A stretch of 64,000 bases of DNA from Verrucomicrobiales bacterium (GTDB lineage Bacteria > Verrucomicrobiota > Verrucomicrobiia > Limisphaerales > J093). Of the stretch, positions 17,495 through 26,259 are shown piece by piece. The number at the start of each line of letters is the position of its first letter. Position 1 is the stretch's first letter. The translations under genes and the position numbers were made by a program. The DNA lies in the NCBI GenBank assembly GCA_015075445.1, contig JABTUJ010000020.1:62001-126000 (forward strand), in the 5' to 3' direction. Under the pieces are notes generated by a model that did no database searches, was not told the origin of the DNA, and saw only the letters and a program-made list of their open reading frames with translations.

Positions 17495-18418
17495 ATGAAC
17501 GGCTGGCAGGACACCTTTGTCGGCACCATGCCCGGGCCGGCGTTCCTCGGGCTGTACGGGGCCGTCATCGGGGTGGTCTTCGCCTGGGTGCGGTGGAGAG
17601 TGTGGGGGACGGACCGCACGTTGGAGGTCGCGGCCCCGGATCCGCCGGAGATTTGGGATCCGGTGGATCTGGCGTTTCTGCGCGGAGATGCCAACGAGGT
17701 GTTGCGGGTGATCGTGGTCGAGCTGGTCCAGCGCGGGTATCTCGAGGTTCGCCAGAGCAAGGTGCTGGGCATGGTGACGAGCCAGCGGTTGGCGCAGACG
17801 GACCGACCGCCGGCGGTGGAACATCTGGGACCTCTACGGCGCCGGGTCTTCGATTTCTTCGCGCGCCCGCGTGACAGCGCCGCGCTGTTCCGCGACCCGG
17901 CGCTGGGCGGCTGGGTGCGGGGCCATTGCCAGGACGCCGAGCGCGGGTTGCGCGAGCAGTTCCTCCTGACGCCGCCGGAAGTCGGGCGGGTGCGCCGCCG
18001 GAGCGCGTTCTTCGCGACAGCGGTGGTGCTGGGTCTGGGCGGCTACAAGCTCGCGGTGGCTTGGGCGAACGGCCGGACGAATGTCGGTTTCCTCATCCTG
18101 CTGGGGATCTTGGGTGTCGTGATGGTGACGGCTGGCAGCAACCCCGGCCGTTTGAGTCGGCGGGGCCGGGCTTACGTGCAACGGCTGCAGGAGCGTTACC
18201 AGGGGTTGCGCTCGCGCTTCCGCAACCTGGATCAATCAGTCGATGACACCGGCCTGGTGTTCGCGGTTGCGCTGTTCGGGTTCGCGGTTCTGGAGGGGAC
18301 CCCGTATGCCGGGTTGGCCACGAGTTTCCGTCAGGCCAGTTCGAGTTCGGGCTGCGGTGGGGGTGGCTGTGGCGGGGGCGGAGGTTGCGGAGGCGGTTGT
18401 GGGGGCTGCGGGGGATGA
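17495..18418 (+). CDS. TIGR04222-type membrane protein with Gly/Cys-rich tail
   Basis: The 307-residue protein has a membrane segment near residues 14-32 (FLGLYGAVIGVVFAWVRW). A cytoplasmic helical region follows with the family-typical DPVDLAFLRGDANEVLRV, then two adjacent membrane segments (about 172-212) and another near 250-267. It ends in a tail made almost only of Gly and Cys (from about residue 286). That tail is the hallmark of this family, whose function is not established. The tail could bind metal or be a low-complexity anchor. The start ATG follows the nucleotidyltransferase gene by 9 bp. Confidence 0.8.
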   Translation: MNGWQDTFVGTMPGPAFLGLYGAVIGVVFAWVRWRVWGTDRTLEVAAPDPPEIWDPVDLAFLRGDANEVLRVIVVELVQRGYLEVRQSKVLGMVTSQRLAQTDRPPAVEHLGPLRRRVFDFFARPRDSAALFRDPALGGWVRGHCQDAERGLREQFLLTPPEVGRVRRRSAFFATAVVLGLGGYKLAVAWANGRTNVGFLILLGILGVVMVTAGSNPGRLSRRGRAYVQRLQERYQGLRSRFRNLDQSVDDTGLVFAVALFGFAVLEGTPYAGLATSFRQASSSSGCGGGGCGGGGGCGGGCGGCGG

Positions 18419-18484
18419 GGCGTGGACCTTGGGCGGCCTGACGCGGTCGGGGTGGGAACAGACGAATGGGGAGGGACGGATGGG

Positions 18485-18576
18485 GACAGGCGAATGGGGA
18501 CAGACGAATGGGGACAGGGGAATGGAGGAGCGGCCGTCAGTTCTCGCTCGGATTCGTCTGTCCCCATTCGCCTGTC
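18485..18576. terminator. Perfect 25-bp inverted repeat built from tandem GACAG/ATGGGGA units, between convergent genes
   Basis: Bases 18485-18509 are the exact reverse complement of 18552-18576, separated by 42 bases. The left arm is part of a short tandem array (units of the type CGAATGGGGACAGA, about 18456-18525). It lies in the 209-bp gap between two genes that face each other, so a bidirectional terminator is likely. The array could also be a small mobile repeat. Confidence 0.6.
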
Positions 18577-18627
18577 TCACTCTGGCGTTCTGATACCCCG
18601 ATTCGTCTGTGAGCGGGGCGCCGGGGT

Positions 18628-19890
18628 TCAACGCAGGAGTTTCTGGCGCAGCAGCTCGAGCGCCTGCTGACTCGTCATGTGCTTGAAGGTCTCGCGGTCG
18701 AACGCGTTCAACAATCGCTTCACTTCTGTGCCTGCGGGACTGGCGAGGGCGAGGAAGGCTGTGCCTACGGGTTTCTCGGGCGTGCCTCCGGTCGGGCCCG
18801 CAATGCCGGTGACGGCCAGCGCAAAGTCCGCGCCGGTGCGGGCCCGGGCACCCTCGGCCATCTCGCGTGCGGTCGGTTCGCTGACGGCTCCGTGGGTGGC
18901 GAGCGTTTCGGGCCGCACGCCGACCAGATTCTGTTTGAGCGTGTTGGCGTAGGTGATGAAGCCGCCGAGGAAGATGACCGACGCCCCGGGCACGTTCGTG
19001 ATCCGGCTGGCCAGATGGCCGCCGGTGCAGGATTCCGCCACGGCCAGAGTCTGGCCGCGCCCGGTGAGCAGACGCACCACGACGGCTTCGAGGGTCTCGG
19101 CCTCCCCACCGTACACATGGCGGCCCACCTCGCGGCGGACCACCGCCTCGGCGGCTCCCACCAACGCTTCGGCGTCGGCACGGCGGGACGCCAGCCGCAC
19201 ATCCACCTCGCCGGGTCGCGCGCAGTAGCCCACCTCGAGGCCCTGCCGGACGAGATCGGCCAGGGGGTCGGCGATGTGGGCTTGCATGACCGACTCCGGC
19301 ACGCCTGTGCTGCGGAGCGTTCGGCACACGAACGGGACGGGCAGAGGAAAGGTCTGTCGGATCCAGGGCAGCACCTGCTCGGTGAACATGGGTCGCAATT
19401 CGCGCGGGGGGCCGGGGAGCATGACCAACCAAGCGGCGGGACCAGCGGGGCGAAAGGGGTTGGGGGAGAACTCCAGCAACAGGCCGGGGGCGGTGCCGTG
19501 CGCATTGGGCAGGACCCGCGCTCCCTCGGGCACGAGCGCTTGCACCCGCACGGCGGGCGGGGCGGTCCTTCGACGCGCGGCGTACCAGGACTCGAGGGTC
19601 GCCAGAACCGCGGGATCCTCGCGCAAGGGCCGGCCGAGGAGTTCGGCGATGGCGTCCCGGGTCAGGTCATCCGACGTGGGGCCCAGCCCGCCGGTGGAGA
19701 CGATCAAGTCGGCCCGTCCCAGCGCATCACGCACGGCATCCTGAATGGCGGACGCGCTATCCGCCACCGCCACCTGGCGTTGGACCACGTAGCCGGCGTC
19801 GGCGAACTGGCGGCAGAGCCACTGCTGGTGGGTGTTGAGGACGCGACCCAGCATCAGTTCGCTCCCCGTATTGAGGACCTCGAGGTTCAA
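18628..19890 (-). CDS. cinA: CinA family protein (nicotinamide-nucleotide amidohydrolase / competence-damage protein)
   Basis: The 420-residue protein has the two standard CinA domains. The N-terminal MoaB/MogA-like domain has TGSELMLGRVLNTHQQWL, STGGLGPTSDDLTRDAIAE and MLPGPPRELRPMF; it carries ADP-ribose pyrophosphatase activity in some bacteria. The C-terminal PncC domain has AVAESCTGGHLASRIT, GGFITYANTLK and TGIAGPTGGTPEKPVGTAF; it deamidates NMN to NaMN. Full length, intact and cytoplasmic. It is divergent from the PQQ-propeller gene, with 106 bp between the two starts. Confidence 0.94.
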   Translation of the reverse strand: MNLEVLNTGSELMLGRVLNTHQQWLCRQFADAGYVVQRQVAVADSASAIQDAVRDALGRADLIVSTGGLGPTSDDLTRDAIAELLGRPLREDPAVLATLESWYAARRRTAPPAVRVQALVPEGARVLPNAHGTAPGLLLEFSPNPFRPAGPAAWLVMLPGPPRELRPMFTEQVLPWIRQTFPLPVPFVCRTLRSTGVPESVMQAHIADPLADLVRQGLEVGYCARPGEVDVRLASRRADAEALVGAAEAVVRREVGRHVYGGEAETLEAVVVRLLTGRGQTLAVAESCTGGHLASRITNVPGASVIFLGGFITYANTLKQNLVGVRPETLATHGAVSEPTAREMAEGARARTGADFALAVTGIAGPTGGTPEKPVGTAFLALASPAGTEVKRLLNAFDRETFKHMTSQQALELLRQKLLR

Positions 19891-19996
19891 AGCGGCGGCA
19901 GTGTCCGCGGGACCTGTGCCGAAGGCAAGTCGGGCGCCGGTGCGGAGCGGTCCGTGCGGTGGCTAAAGGGGCGGGGATCGGGTATGCTCGCTCCCA

Positions 19997-21349
19997 ATGC
20001 GCACTATGAACAACGCTTTGTACCTTGCGACGATATGGGTGGTTCTGTGGCTCCCGGGTGCCGGGCGGGCTGGCGACTGGCCGCAGTTTCGGGGCCCGCA
20101 GGCCAGCGGGGTGGACGACGCGGCGACGATCCCGGTCCGCTGGGACGTCGAGAGCGGGCGCAACCTCCGGTGGAAGACGCCTGTCCCGGGGCTGGCGCAC
20201 GCCTCTCCGATTGTGTGGCAGGAGCGCGTCTATGTGGCCACCGCCGTGGGGTCCGAATCGGCGGAGCTGAAGGTGGGACTTTACGGGAACATTGTCTCCG
20301 CCGAGGATCAGGATGTCCATCAATGGCGCGTGCTTGCGTTGGATCGAGGCACGGGCCGGGTGCTCTGGGACCGGTTGGGTCACGAGGGGATGCCGAAGGT
20401 GAAGCGGCATCCCAAAGCCAGCCACTGCAACTCGACGCCCGCCACGGATGGCGCGCGGGTTGTGGCCATTCTGGGGTCGGAGGGTCTGTTCTGTTTCGGG
20501 AGGGACGGGGCGTTGCTCTGGAAGCGGGACCTGGGTTCGATGGACGCGGGCTATTTCGCGGTGCCCAGCGCCCAGTGGGGATTCGGCAGTTCGCCGGTGA
20601 TCCACCAGGAACGGGTGATCGTGCAGTGCGACGTACAGACGAACTCGTTTCTCGCGGCCTTTGATGTCCGGGATGGTCGGGAGATCTGGCGGGCGGCGCG
20701 GGCCGATGTGCCCACCTGGTGCTCGCCGACCGTGGCGACGGTGCAGGGTCGACCGCGGGTTCTCGTCAACGGCTGGCATCACACCGGGGGGTACGACTGG
20801 GCCGACGGCCGGGAGATCTGGCGACTTGACGGGGGCGGTGACATCCCGGTGCCCACGCCGGTTGTGGCCCACGGCCTCGCGTACTTCACCAGTGCGCATG
20901 GGCGCTTCCGGCCGATGCAAGCGATCCGCCTGGAAGCCGTGGGCGACATCACCCCCGAGGCGGTCGGCCAGACCAACCAGTTCATTGCCTGGGCGCATGC
21001 GCGCCGTGGCAACTACATGCAGACACCGATTGCGGTGGGCGAACTGCTCTTCAGTTGCTTTGACAATGGGGTCCTCACCTGTTTCGACGCGCGCACCGGC
21101 AGGGTGCACTACGAGGAGCGGCTCCGCGCCGGCGGGGATGGGTTCACGGCCTCGCCGGTGTCGGACGGCCGGCATCTCTTCTTCCCGAGCGAGACGGGGG
21201 ATGTCTATGTGGTGCCGGTGACCAACCGCTTCTCCGTGGTGAGCACGAATCGGATGGGGGAGACGGTGATGGCTTCCGGCGCCCTGAGTGGTGGCAACCT
21301 CCTCCTGCGCACGCGTGGCCATCTGGTGGCCATCGGCGAAAGTCCGTAG
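19997..21349 (+). CDS. Exported PQQ-like beta-propeller protein
   Basis: This 450-residue protein has an N-terminal signal peptide (ALYLATIWVVLWLPGAGRAG) followed by DWPQFRGPQASG, the typical opening of outer-membrane PQQ-like propellers in Verrucomicrobiota and Planctomycetota. Blades repeat the pattern A-x-D-x-x-T/D-G-x-x-x-W (LDRGTGRVLWD, FDVRDGREIWR, FDARTGRVHYE). No residues that would bind PQQ and calcium for alcohol dehydrogenase activity are evident, so a structural or binding role is likelier than catalysis. Function unknown. It ends with TAG. Confidence 0.8.
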   Translation: MRTMNNALYLATIWVVLWLPGAGRAGDWPQFRGPQASGVDDAATIPVRWDVESGRNLRWKTPVPGLAHASPIVWQERVYVATAVGSESAELKVGLYGNIVSAEDQDVHQWRVLALDRGTGRVLWDRLGHEGMPKVKRHPKASHCNSTPATDGARVVAILGSEGLFCFGRDGALLWKRDLGSMDAGYFAVPSAQWGFGSSPVIHQERVIVQCDVQTNSFLAAFDVRDGREIWRAARADVPTWCSPTVATVQGRPRVLVNGWHHTGGYDWADGREIWRLDGGGDIPVPTPVVAHGLAYFTSAHGRFRPMQAIRLEAVGDITPEAVGQTNQFIAWAHARRGNYMQTPIAVGELLFSCFDNGVLTCFDARTGRVHYEERLRAGGDGFTASPVSDGRHLFFPSETGDVYVVPVTNRFSVVSTNRMGETVMASGALSGGNLLLRTRGHLVAIGESP

Positions 21350-21373
21350 CCCCGGTGTTTGAGACCCGTTGTC

Positions 21374-21438
21374 GGCGCCGACGTCAGGAGGCGAAGTGGG
21401 GTGGCCCCTGGCCCAAAACGCCTCCTCACGTCGGCGCC
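21374..21438. repeat. Inverted pair of dispersed repeat family A
   Basis: GGCGCCGACGTCAGGAGGCG at 21374-21393 faces its complement at 21419-21438 with one mismatch and a 25-base loop. It lies in the gap after the PQQ-propeller gene and could fold as a strong hairpin, perhaps ending transcription. Confidence 0.8.
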
Positions 21439-21542
21439 TACGGCGGGGATGGGATTTCCGGGCCAGGAGGGACCGGGGCGGGATCGTGTCTTGACCCCTG
21501 GAAAGCTCTGCGGGACGCTGCCGCACTACGATGCCCCGCACC

Positions 21543-22748
21543 ATGACCTCGCGCGAACGCGTCCTGGCCGCCCTCCGACACGAACCGGTCGACCGGGTGC
21601 CGATCGACTTGGGCGGCACCCGGCAGTCCGGGATCGCCGCGATGACTTACCACCGCCTCCGGCTTCACCTGGGATTACCGGCACGCCCGGTGCGCGTCTT
21701 CGATGTCTTCCAGATGCTTGCCGAGATCGAGCCGGAAGTGGCGGAGCGGTTCGGGGCCGACTGTGTGGGGCTCTACCGGCCGCAGGTGGCCTTTGGGATC
21801 GAGAACAAGGACTGGAAGCCCTGGACGCTGTTCGACGGCACGCCCGTCGAGGTGCCTGGGGGCTTCCATCCCGAGACGCTGCCGAACGGGGATCTCGCGT
21901 TACGCCGGGGCCCGGAGATCATCGGGCTGATGCCCAAGGACGGTTTCTATTTTGACCGTCTCGAGCGTTATCCGGGCGCCATGCATCCGGACCTGGACAC
22001 CTGGGAACCGCCTCGGCTGGACGCGGCCACGCTCGATCATCTGGCGCGGCAGGCGGAGTTCCTGTTCACGAGGACGGACAAGGCCGTGGTTGCTCCGCTC
22101 GGCCCGCCTTACGAGCTGTTCAACGGGCTTGGGCAGGGCGGCTTTGACGACTGGATGGTGACGCTGGCGGCGGAGCCGGATTACGTTCGCCGGCTCTACG
22201 AGAAGCTCGTCGATGCCTGGCTGGACAACCTGCGCGCGTTCCATGGGCGGGTGGGCGAGCGGATTCAGATCCTGCAGATCGCGGATGATTTTGGGACCCA
22301 ACGCGCCCCGTTCCTTTCGGTGCGCATGTTCCGCGAGCTGGTGATGCCGGCCTATCGCCGCGGACTGGACTGGGTGCACGCGAACACGTCGTGGAAGGTC
22401 ATGCTCCACTCGGACGGCGCGCTGTATCCGCTGCTGCCGTCGCTCCTCGAGATGGGCGTGGACATCTTGAATCCGGTGCAGACCGCGGCCGAGGGCATGG
22501 GCGCGCGCCGGTTGAAGGACGAGTTTGGGGGGCAACTGGTGTTCTGGGGCGGCTCGTGTGATCCCCAGACGACGCTGGCGTTTGGCACGCCCGAGGAGGT
22601 GGCGCGGGAGGTCCGCGAACACGTTGAGGTGTTCGGCCGGAACAGTGGCTATGTCTTTGCGCCCGTTCACAATATCCAGGCCAATGTGTCGCCGGAGAAT
22701 GTCGTTGCCTTGTTTGACACGGCGCTCGCTGCGGGGGCAGGCGGCTGA
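21543..22748 (+). CDS. Uroporphyrinogen decarboxylase-fold (UROD/MtaA family) protein
   Basis: The frame from the ATG at 21543 gives 401 residues; an ATG at 21531 would add four. The start TSRERVLAALRHEPVDRVP is typical of the UROD superfamily branch that contains methylcobamide methyltransferases. Candidate active-site segments are VMLHSDGALYPLL and FWGGSCDPQTTL. The methyltransferase zinc motif HxC is H-S-D here, though a later Cys remains, so zinc-dependent methyl transfer is uncertain. True HemE is unlikely because of the divergence and the lack of a haem operon. A PfkB kinase follows at 138 bp. Confidence 0.75.
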   Translation: MTSRERVLAALRHEPVDRVPIDLGGTRQSGIAAMTYHRLRLHLGLPARPVRVFDVFQMLAEIEPEVAERFGADCVGLYRPQVAFGIENKDWKPWTLFDGTPVEVPGGFHPETLPNGDLALRRGPEIIGLMPKDGFYFDRLERYPGAMHPDLDTWEPPRLDAATLDHLARQAEFLFTRTDKAVVAPLGPPYELFNGLGQGGFDDWMVTLAAEPDYVRRLYEKLVDAWLDNLRAFHGRVGERIQILQIADDFGTQRAPFLSVRMFRELVMPAYRRGLDWVHANTSWKVMLHSDGALYPLLPSLLEMGVDILNPVQTAAEGMGARRLKDEFGGQLVFWGGSCDPQTTLAFGTPEEVAREVREHVEVFGRNSGYVFAPVHNIQANVSPENVVALFDTALAAGAGG

Positions 22749-22886
22749 GACTGCCGCCGTTTGCCGCCGAACCCGGCCCGCGCGCCGGCACTTTGGGCAA
22801 GTTTGCTGCTGACAGGCTTGTCGCCAGCCGGTAGCCTCGGCTCCGTTCCGGAGACAACCCCGAGCAGGCTGGAAGCAACAGAGTTC

Positions 22887-23936
22887 ATGAGCGCAAAACC
22901 GACAACCAACCGCAAGGGCCTGATGGCCGGCGGTAATTGGATCATCGATCAGGTGAAGCTGATCGACGTTTACCCGCAGCGCGAGCAACTGGCCAACATC
23001 CGGCGCCAGAGCGAGGGCACCGGTGGAGCGGCCTACAATGTGTTGCTGGACCTGGCGGTGTTGGGCGCTCCTTTCCCTTTGATGGCCGCCGGCCTGGTGG
23101 GCAAGGACCCCTTGGGCGACCGCATCCTGGCCGACTGTCGGCAGCGTCGGATCGACACCAAACACCTCAAGGCCACGCCGGCCGCGCCCACGTCCTACAC
23201 GGATGTCATGACCGAGGCGGACAACGGCCGGCGCACCTTCTTTCACATGCGCGGGGCCAACGCGCTGTGGAAGGGAGAGGATCTGGATTTCGAGAAGACC
23301 AAGGCGCGGATCTTTCATCTGGGCTACCTCCTGCTTCTCGACGAGTTGGACAAGCCCGAGAAGACCCACGGCACACGGGCGGCCGCGCTGCTGGCCGACG
23401 CCCAGGCCGCGGGCTTGCGCACCAGCGTGGACGTGGTCAGTGAGGACAGCGATCGGTTCACCCAGATCGTGGCGCCGGCCCTCAAGTACGTGGATTATTG
23501 CATCCTCAACGAGATCGAGGCTTCGAAGACCACCGGCTTTAAGATCCGCCAGGCCGATGGCACGCTGGACACGGTGTCGTTGCGGCACGCCGCCGGCGCC
23601 CTGCTGCAGATGGGGGTCAAAGAACTGGTGATCGTCCACTTCGCCGAAGGCGCCTTCGCCCGGACGCGGAAGGGCGATGATCACTGGCAGTCCGCGCTCA
23701 ATCTGCCGGCCAAGTACATCGCCGGAACGGCGGGCGCGGGCGATGCCTTCTGCGCCGGGGCGCTCCTGGGCTTGCACGAAGGCTGGGACCTCAAGCGCTG
23801 TCTCATGGCCGGGGTCTGCGCCGCCTCGGCTTCGCTTGCCCACCCCACCTGCACGGCGGGGATGAAACCCCTGGCCGCCTGCCTCGAGCTCGCCAAGAAG
23901 TACAAGCCGCGTCCGTCGCTCGAGCCGGCCGACTGA
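22887..23936 (+). CDS. PfkB-family carbohydrate kinase
   Basis: The ATG at 22887 gives 349 residues. Family landmarks are GGNWIIDQVKLID at the start, the substrate-binding GGAAYNVLLDLAVLGA with GLVGKDPLGDRI, and the ATP/anion-hole signature AGTAGAGDAFCAGALLG near residue 280. The Asp of GAGD is the likely catalytic base. The sugar is not evident: ribokinase-like, fructokinase or adenosine-type are all possible. The start is preferred over an upstream in-frame one because the family fold begins here. It lies downstream of the UROD-family gene on the same strand. Confidence 0.88.
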   Translation: MSAKPTTNRKGLMAGGNWIIDQVKLIDVYPQREQLANIRRQSEGTGGAAYNVLLDLAVLGAPFPLMAAGLVGKDPLGDRILADCRQRRIDTKHLKATPAAPTSYTDVMTEADNGRRTFFHMRGANALWKGEDLDFEKTKARIFHLGYLLLLDELDKPEKTHGTRAAALLADAQAAGLRTSVDVVSEDSDRFTQIVAPALKYVDYCILNEIEASKTTGFKIRQADGTLDTVSLRHAAGALLQMGVKELVIVHFAEGAFARTRKGDDHWQSALNLPAKYIAGTAGAGDAFCAGALLGLHEGWDLKRCLMAGVCAASASLAHPTCTAGMKPLAACLELAKKYKPRPSLEPAD

Positions 23937-23965
23937 GCCCGCGTCTCTTCCGTCGTCCGTCTCCC

Positions 23966-24940
23966 TCACCGATCGGTGGCGCTGAAGCCGACCACCACCG
24001 GGCGGTGATCCGAGGCCGTTCCCCAGTTCGGAAACGCGAACACGTAGCTCGCGTCGCGATCCCATTCCCGTGCCATGCCGGGGCTGACCAGCACGTAGTC
24101 GATCCGGTCGTAGCTGTCCTGGAGGCCGTAGTAGTAGGTCCACGTGATGCGGCGTGGTGCCCAGCGCGGATTGGCGGAGGGGGCCGAGTCGCCGTTGCGC
24201 TCGGCGGGGCGCGTGTCCACCAGCCGCGTCCGTCCCTCGCCCCGGAGCCGGCGCAGGGTGGGGGAATCCTGGGTGTCGTTGAAGTCGCCCAGCACCACCA
24301 GGTTGAGCTGCGGTTGCCCGCGGAGCCGGGTATCGATCAAGGCCCGCAGACGTGCGGCCTCCTGTTCTCGGAGCTCGGCTTCATCGGCATAACCGACGGC
24401 GCGACGCGATTTCAGGTGTGCGGTGATCAGGGTGAACCGGTAGCGCGCGTTAACCTGGATCTCCACTTCGGCAAACCCGCGGCTCACCTGGTAGCGCCGC
24501 CCGCGCAACAGGAAGTTCTCGTTCGTGTGCGGCCGGCGCGCCACGAGGGGAAACCGGCTGAGAACGCCCACGAAGATGTTGGTGTCCGGGCCGCTGACGT
24601 GTTCCCAGTCGGGGTAATCGAGGCCTTCGGCGCGCAGGGCGGCCCGGAGTGCGAGCAGCGCGCTGGGCCGTCCGATCTCCTGGACCGCCAGCACGTCCGG
24701 GCGCACGGCCAGGATCGCCTCGTGGACCTTGGCGCGGGAGTCTGGGGACTTGGCGGCGCGATCCCCCACGGGTGCATCCAGGTAGTTTTCGAGGTTGTAG
24801 GTGGCCACGGTGAATGTCCCGGCAGCCCGGCTGGTGAGGGGAATGCCGAGGAGAGCGACGAGGAGAAGCGCCCTGGGCAACGCCAGGATCGCCCGTGCAC
24901 GCCGCCGCGGATGCCGGAGAGGACGGTTCATGAAGGTCAT
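23966..24940 (-). CDS. Exported endonuclease/exonuclease/phosphatase-family protein
   Basis: The 324-residue protein starts with a positively charged, hydrophobic export signal (RAILALPRALLLVALLGIPL, then TSRAAG). The EEP fold follows with all the catalytic motifs: NLENY, VQEIG, LITAHLKSRR, VVLGDFND, DRIDYVL and SDHRPVV near the end. These residues bind Mg and activate water in DNase I-like nucleases, phosphodiesterases and sphingomyelinases. Because it is exported, an extracellular nuclease or phosphatase is plausible; the substrate is unknown. It is convergent with the PfkB gene and divergent from the methyltransferase. Confidence 0.85.
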   Translation of the reverse strand: MTFMNRPLRHPRRRARAILALPRALLLVALLGIPLTSRAAGTFTVATYNLENYLDAPVGDRAAKSPDSRAKVHEAILAVRPDVLAVQEIGRPSALLALRAALRAEGLDYPDWEHVSGPDTNIFVGVLSRFPLVARRPHTNENFLLRGRRYQVSRGFAEVEIQVNARYRFTLITAHLKSRRAVGYADEAELREQEAARLRALIDTRLRGQPQLNLVVLGDFNDTQDSPTLRRLRGEGRTRLVDTRPAERNGDSAPSANPRWAPRRITWTYYYGLQDSYDRIDYVLVSPGMAREWDRDASYVFAFPNWGTASDHRPVVVGFSATDR

Positions 24941-25025
24941 TCAAACGTTCGCGCCTGACCGGGTCAAAGCATTGCCCCGGCAAAGACCGGGAGATTCGGG
25001 AATGTCGGCCGGGAGGGTGGGCGCA

Positions 25026-25745
25026 ATGACCTTGAGCCGGGAGGCGGCCCGGGCGATAACCACCCCGCGCATGCCTGCTCCCGTCACGCATTATCAGGGT
25101 GATGCCGGCCGTCATTACCACGAGGTCAAGCGCGGTCTGCCGGAGGAGGCCCGTCCGTGGCTGGCGCGGCTGCGCGCCGCCAAGCTGCAGCCCTGCGTCC
25201 AAAGCTCCGACGTTGTGCTCGAGTACGGGGTGGGCGCGGGCTGGAACCTCGCCCAACTGGCGGCGGCGCGGCGCATCGGTTTTGATGTCGCGGACTTTCT
25301 GCGCCCCGAGCTCGAAGCGCAGGGCATCGAGTTCGTGACGGACGTGGCGACGCTTCCCCCGGCTTTGGCGGACGTGGTGATTTGTCACCATGCCCTCGAG
25401 CACGTGCTGAGCCCTTCCCAGGCGCTGGCGGACATGCGGCGTCTGTTGCGGCCGGGGGGACGGCTTCTGCTGTGGGTCCCCTTCGAGGACGAACGCCGTC
25501 ACCGCCGCTTCGAGCGCGGCGAGAAGAACCACCACCTGTACTCGTGGAACGTCCAGACCCTCGGGAACCTGGTCGAGGCTTGCGGGTTCCGCGTGGTTCA
25601 GGCGGGGCTGGCGCGGTACGGCTGGGATCGGTTTGCGGCGGCGTGGGCCGTGCGTCTAGGCGGGGGTGAACGGGGTTTCCTTGGCTTCCGGGCGCTGCTG
25701 CAGGCGCTGCGTCCGTTACGCGAAGTGCATGTGGCGGCGGCGTGA
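25026..25745 (+). CDS. SAM-dependent class I methyltransferase
   Basis: The ATG at 25026 follows a GGGAGGG ribosome-binding site by 8 bases and gives 239 residues; the ATG at 25071 would also retain the fold. The SAM-binding motif I is VVLEYGVGAGWNL, motif II falls around IGFDVADFL, and post-motif ICHHALEHVLSPSQALADMR with LLRPGGRLLLWVPFE is the standard Methyltransf_11 pattern. It resembles sugar or lipid methyltransferases involved in surface polymer synthesis, but nothing nearby confirms a substrate. Cytoplasmic. Confidence 0.85.
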   Translation: MTLSREAARAITTPRMPAPVTHYQGDAGRHYHEVKRGLPEEARPWLARLRAAKLQPCVQSSDVVLEYGVGAGWNLAQLAAARRIGFDVADFLRPELEAQGIEFVTDVATLPPALADVVICHHALEHVLSPSQALADMRRLLRPGGRLLLWVPFEDERRHRRFERGEKNHHLYSWNVQTLGNLVEACGFRVVQAGLARYGWDRFAAAWAVRLGGGERGFLGFRALLQALRPLREVHVAAA

Positions 25746-25861
25746 GGCCGGCCTTTTCCGGGTGAGGTTCGTCACTTCCTGGCAGCCTCTCGTCCCGCCG
25801 GGGTGCCACTGGTCACAAAGCCGTCGGCAACGGGGATTCTCGGGCGTAAAGAGGAGCCACG

Positions 25862-26200
25862 ATGAAGACAACGAACGACCCTGATGTGATGCCCGCTCGG
25901 GCGCCCCGGTTGCCGGTGGAGCCGGCGACGGGCCTGGAGGGATGGGTTCATTTGGTGTTGGGCGCCGCCGCGGTGGCGATGGTCTGGCTGATGCTGGCGT
26001 CGATCCAGGACTTTGTCCCGCGGGCCGGGACGTTCGCGGAGCGCCTGCGCGAGACGCCGGCCCTGTTGGTGGACCCCGCCTACGCCGCGCACTCGACAAT
26101 CACCAATCGCGGTGCGGCCACCGTGCTGAATACGGCAGCGACAGTGAAGTCGGCGACGAACGGGCCTGCGCGGTCGGGTGCGGAGCGGCCGGCGAGCTGA
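25862..26200 (+). CDS. Small single-pass membrane protein, unknown
   Basis: The frame encodes 112 residues, with a good ribosome-binding site (GAGGAG, 6 bases before the ATG). One hydrophobic segment lies near residues 29-50 (VHLVLGAAAVAMVWLMLASI). The C-terminal half is Ala/Thr-rich and probably disordered. I do not recognise the family. It lies 59 bp before the LytS-type kinase gene and might be co-transcribed with it. Confidence 0.5.
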   Translation: MKTTNDPDVMPARAPRLPVEPATGLEGWVHLVLGAAAVAMVWLMLASIQDFVPRAGTFAERLRETPALLVDPAYAAHSTITNRGAATVLNTAATVKSATNGPARSGAERPAS

Positions 26201-26259
26201 GCCGGCAACTCGTTCTGGCGTCCACGGAGAATCGCGCGTAGCGTCGCGCCAATGCCGTG

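Noticed and set aside
21543..22748. True uroporphyrinogen decarboxylase (hemE)
   Set aside because: The active-site pattern and length match the methyltransferase-like branch better, and hemY is 14 kb away on the other strand.
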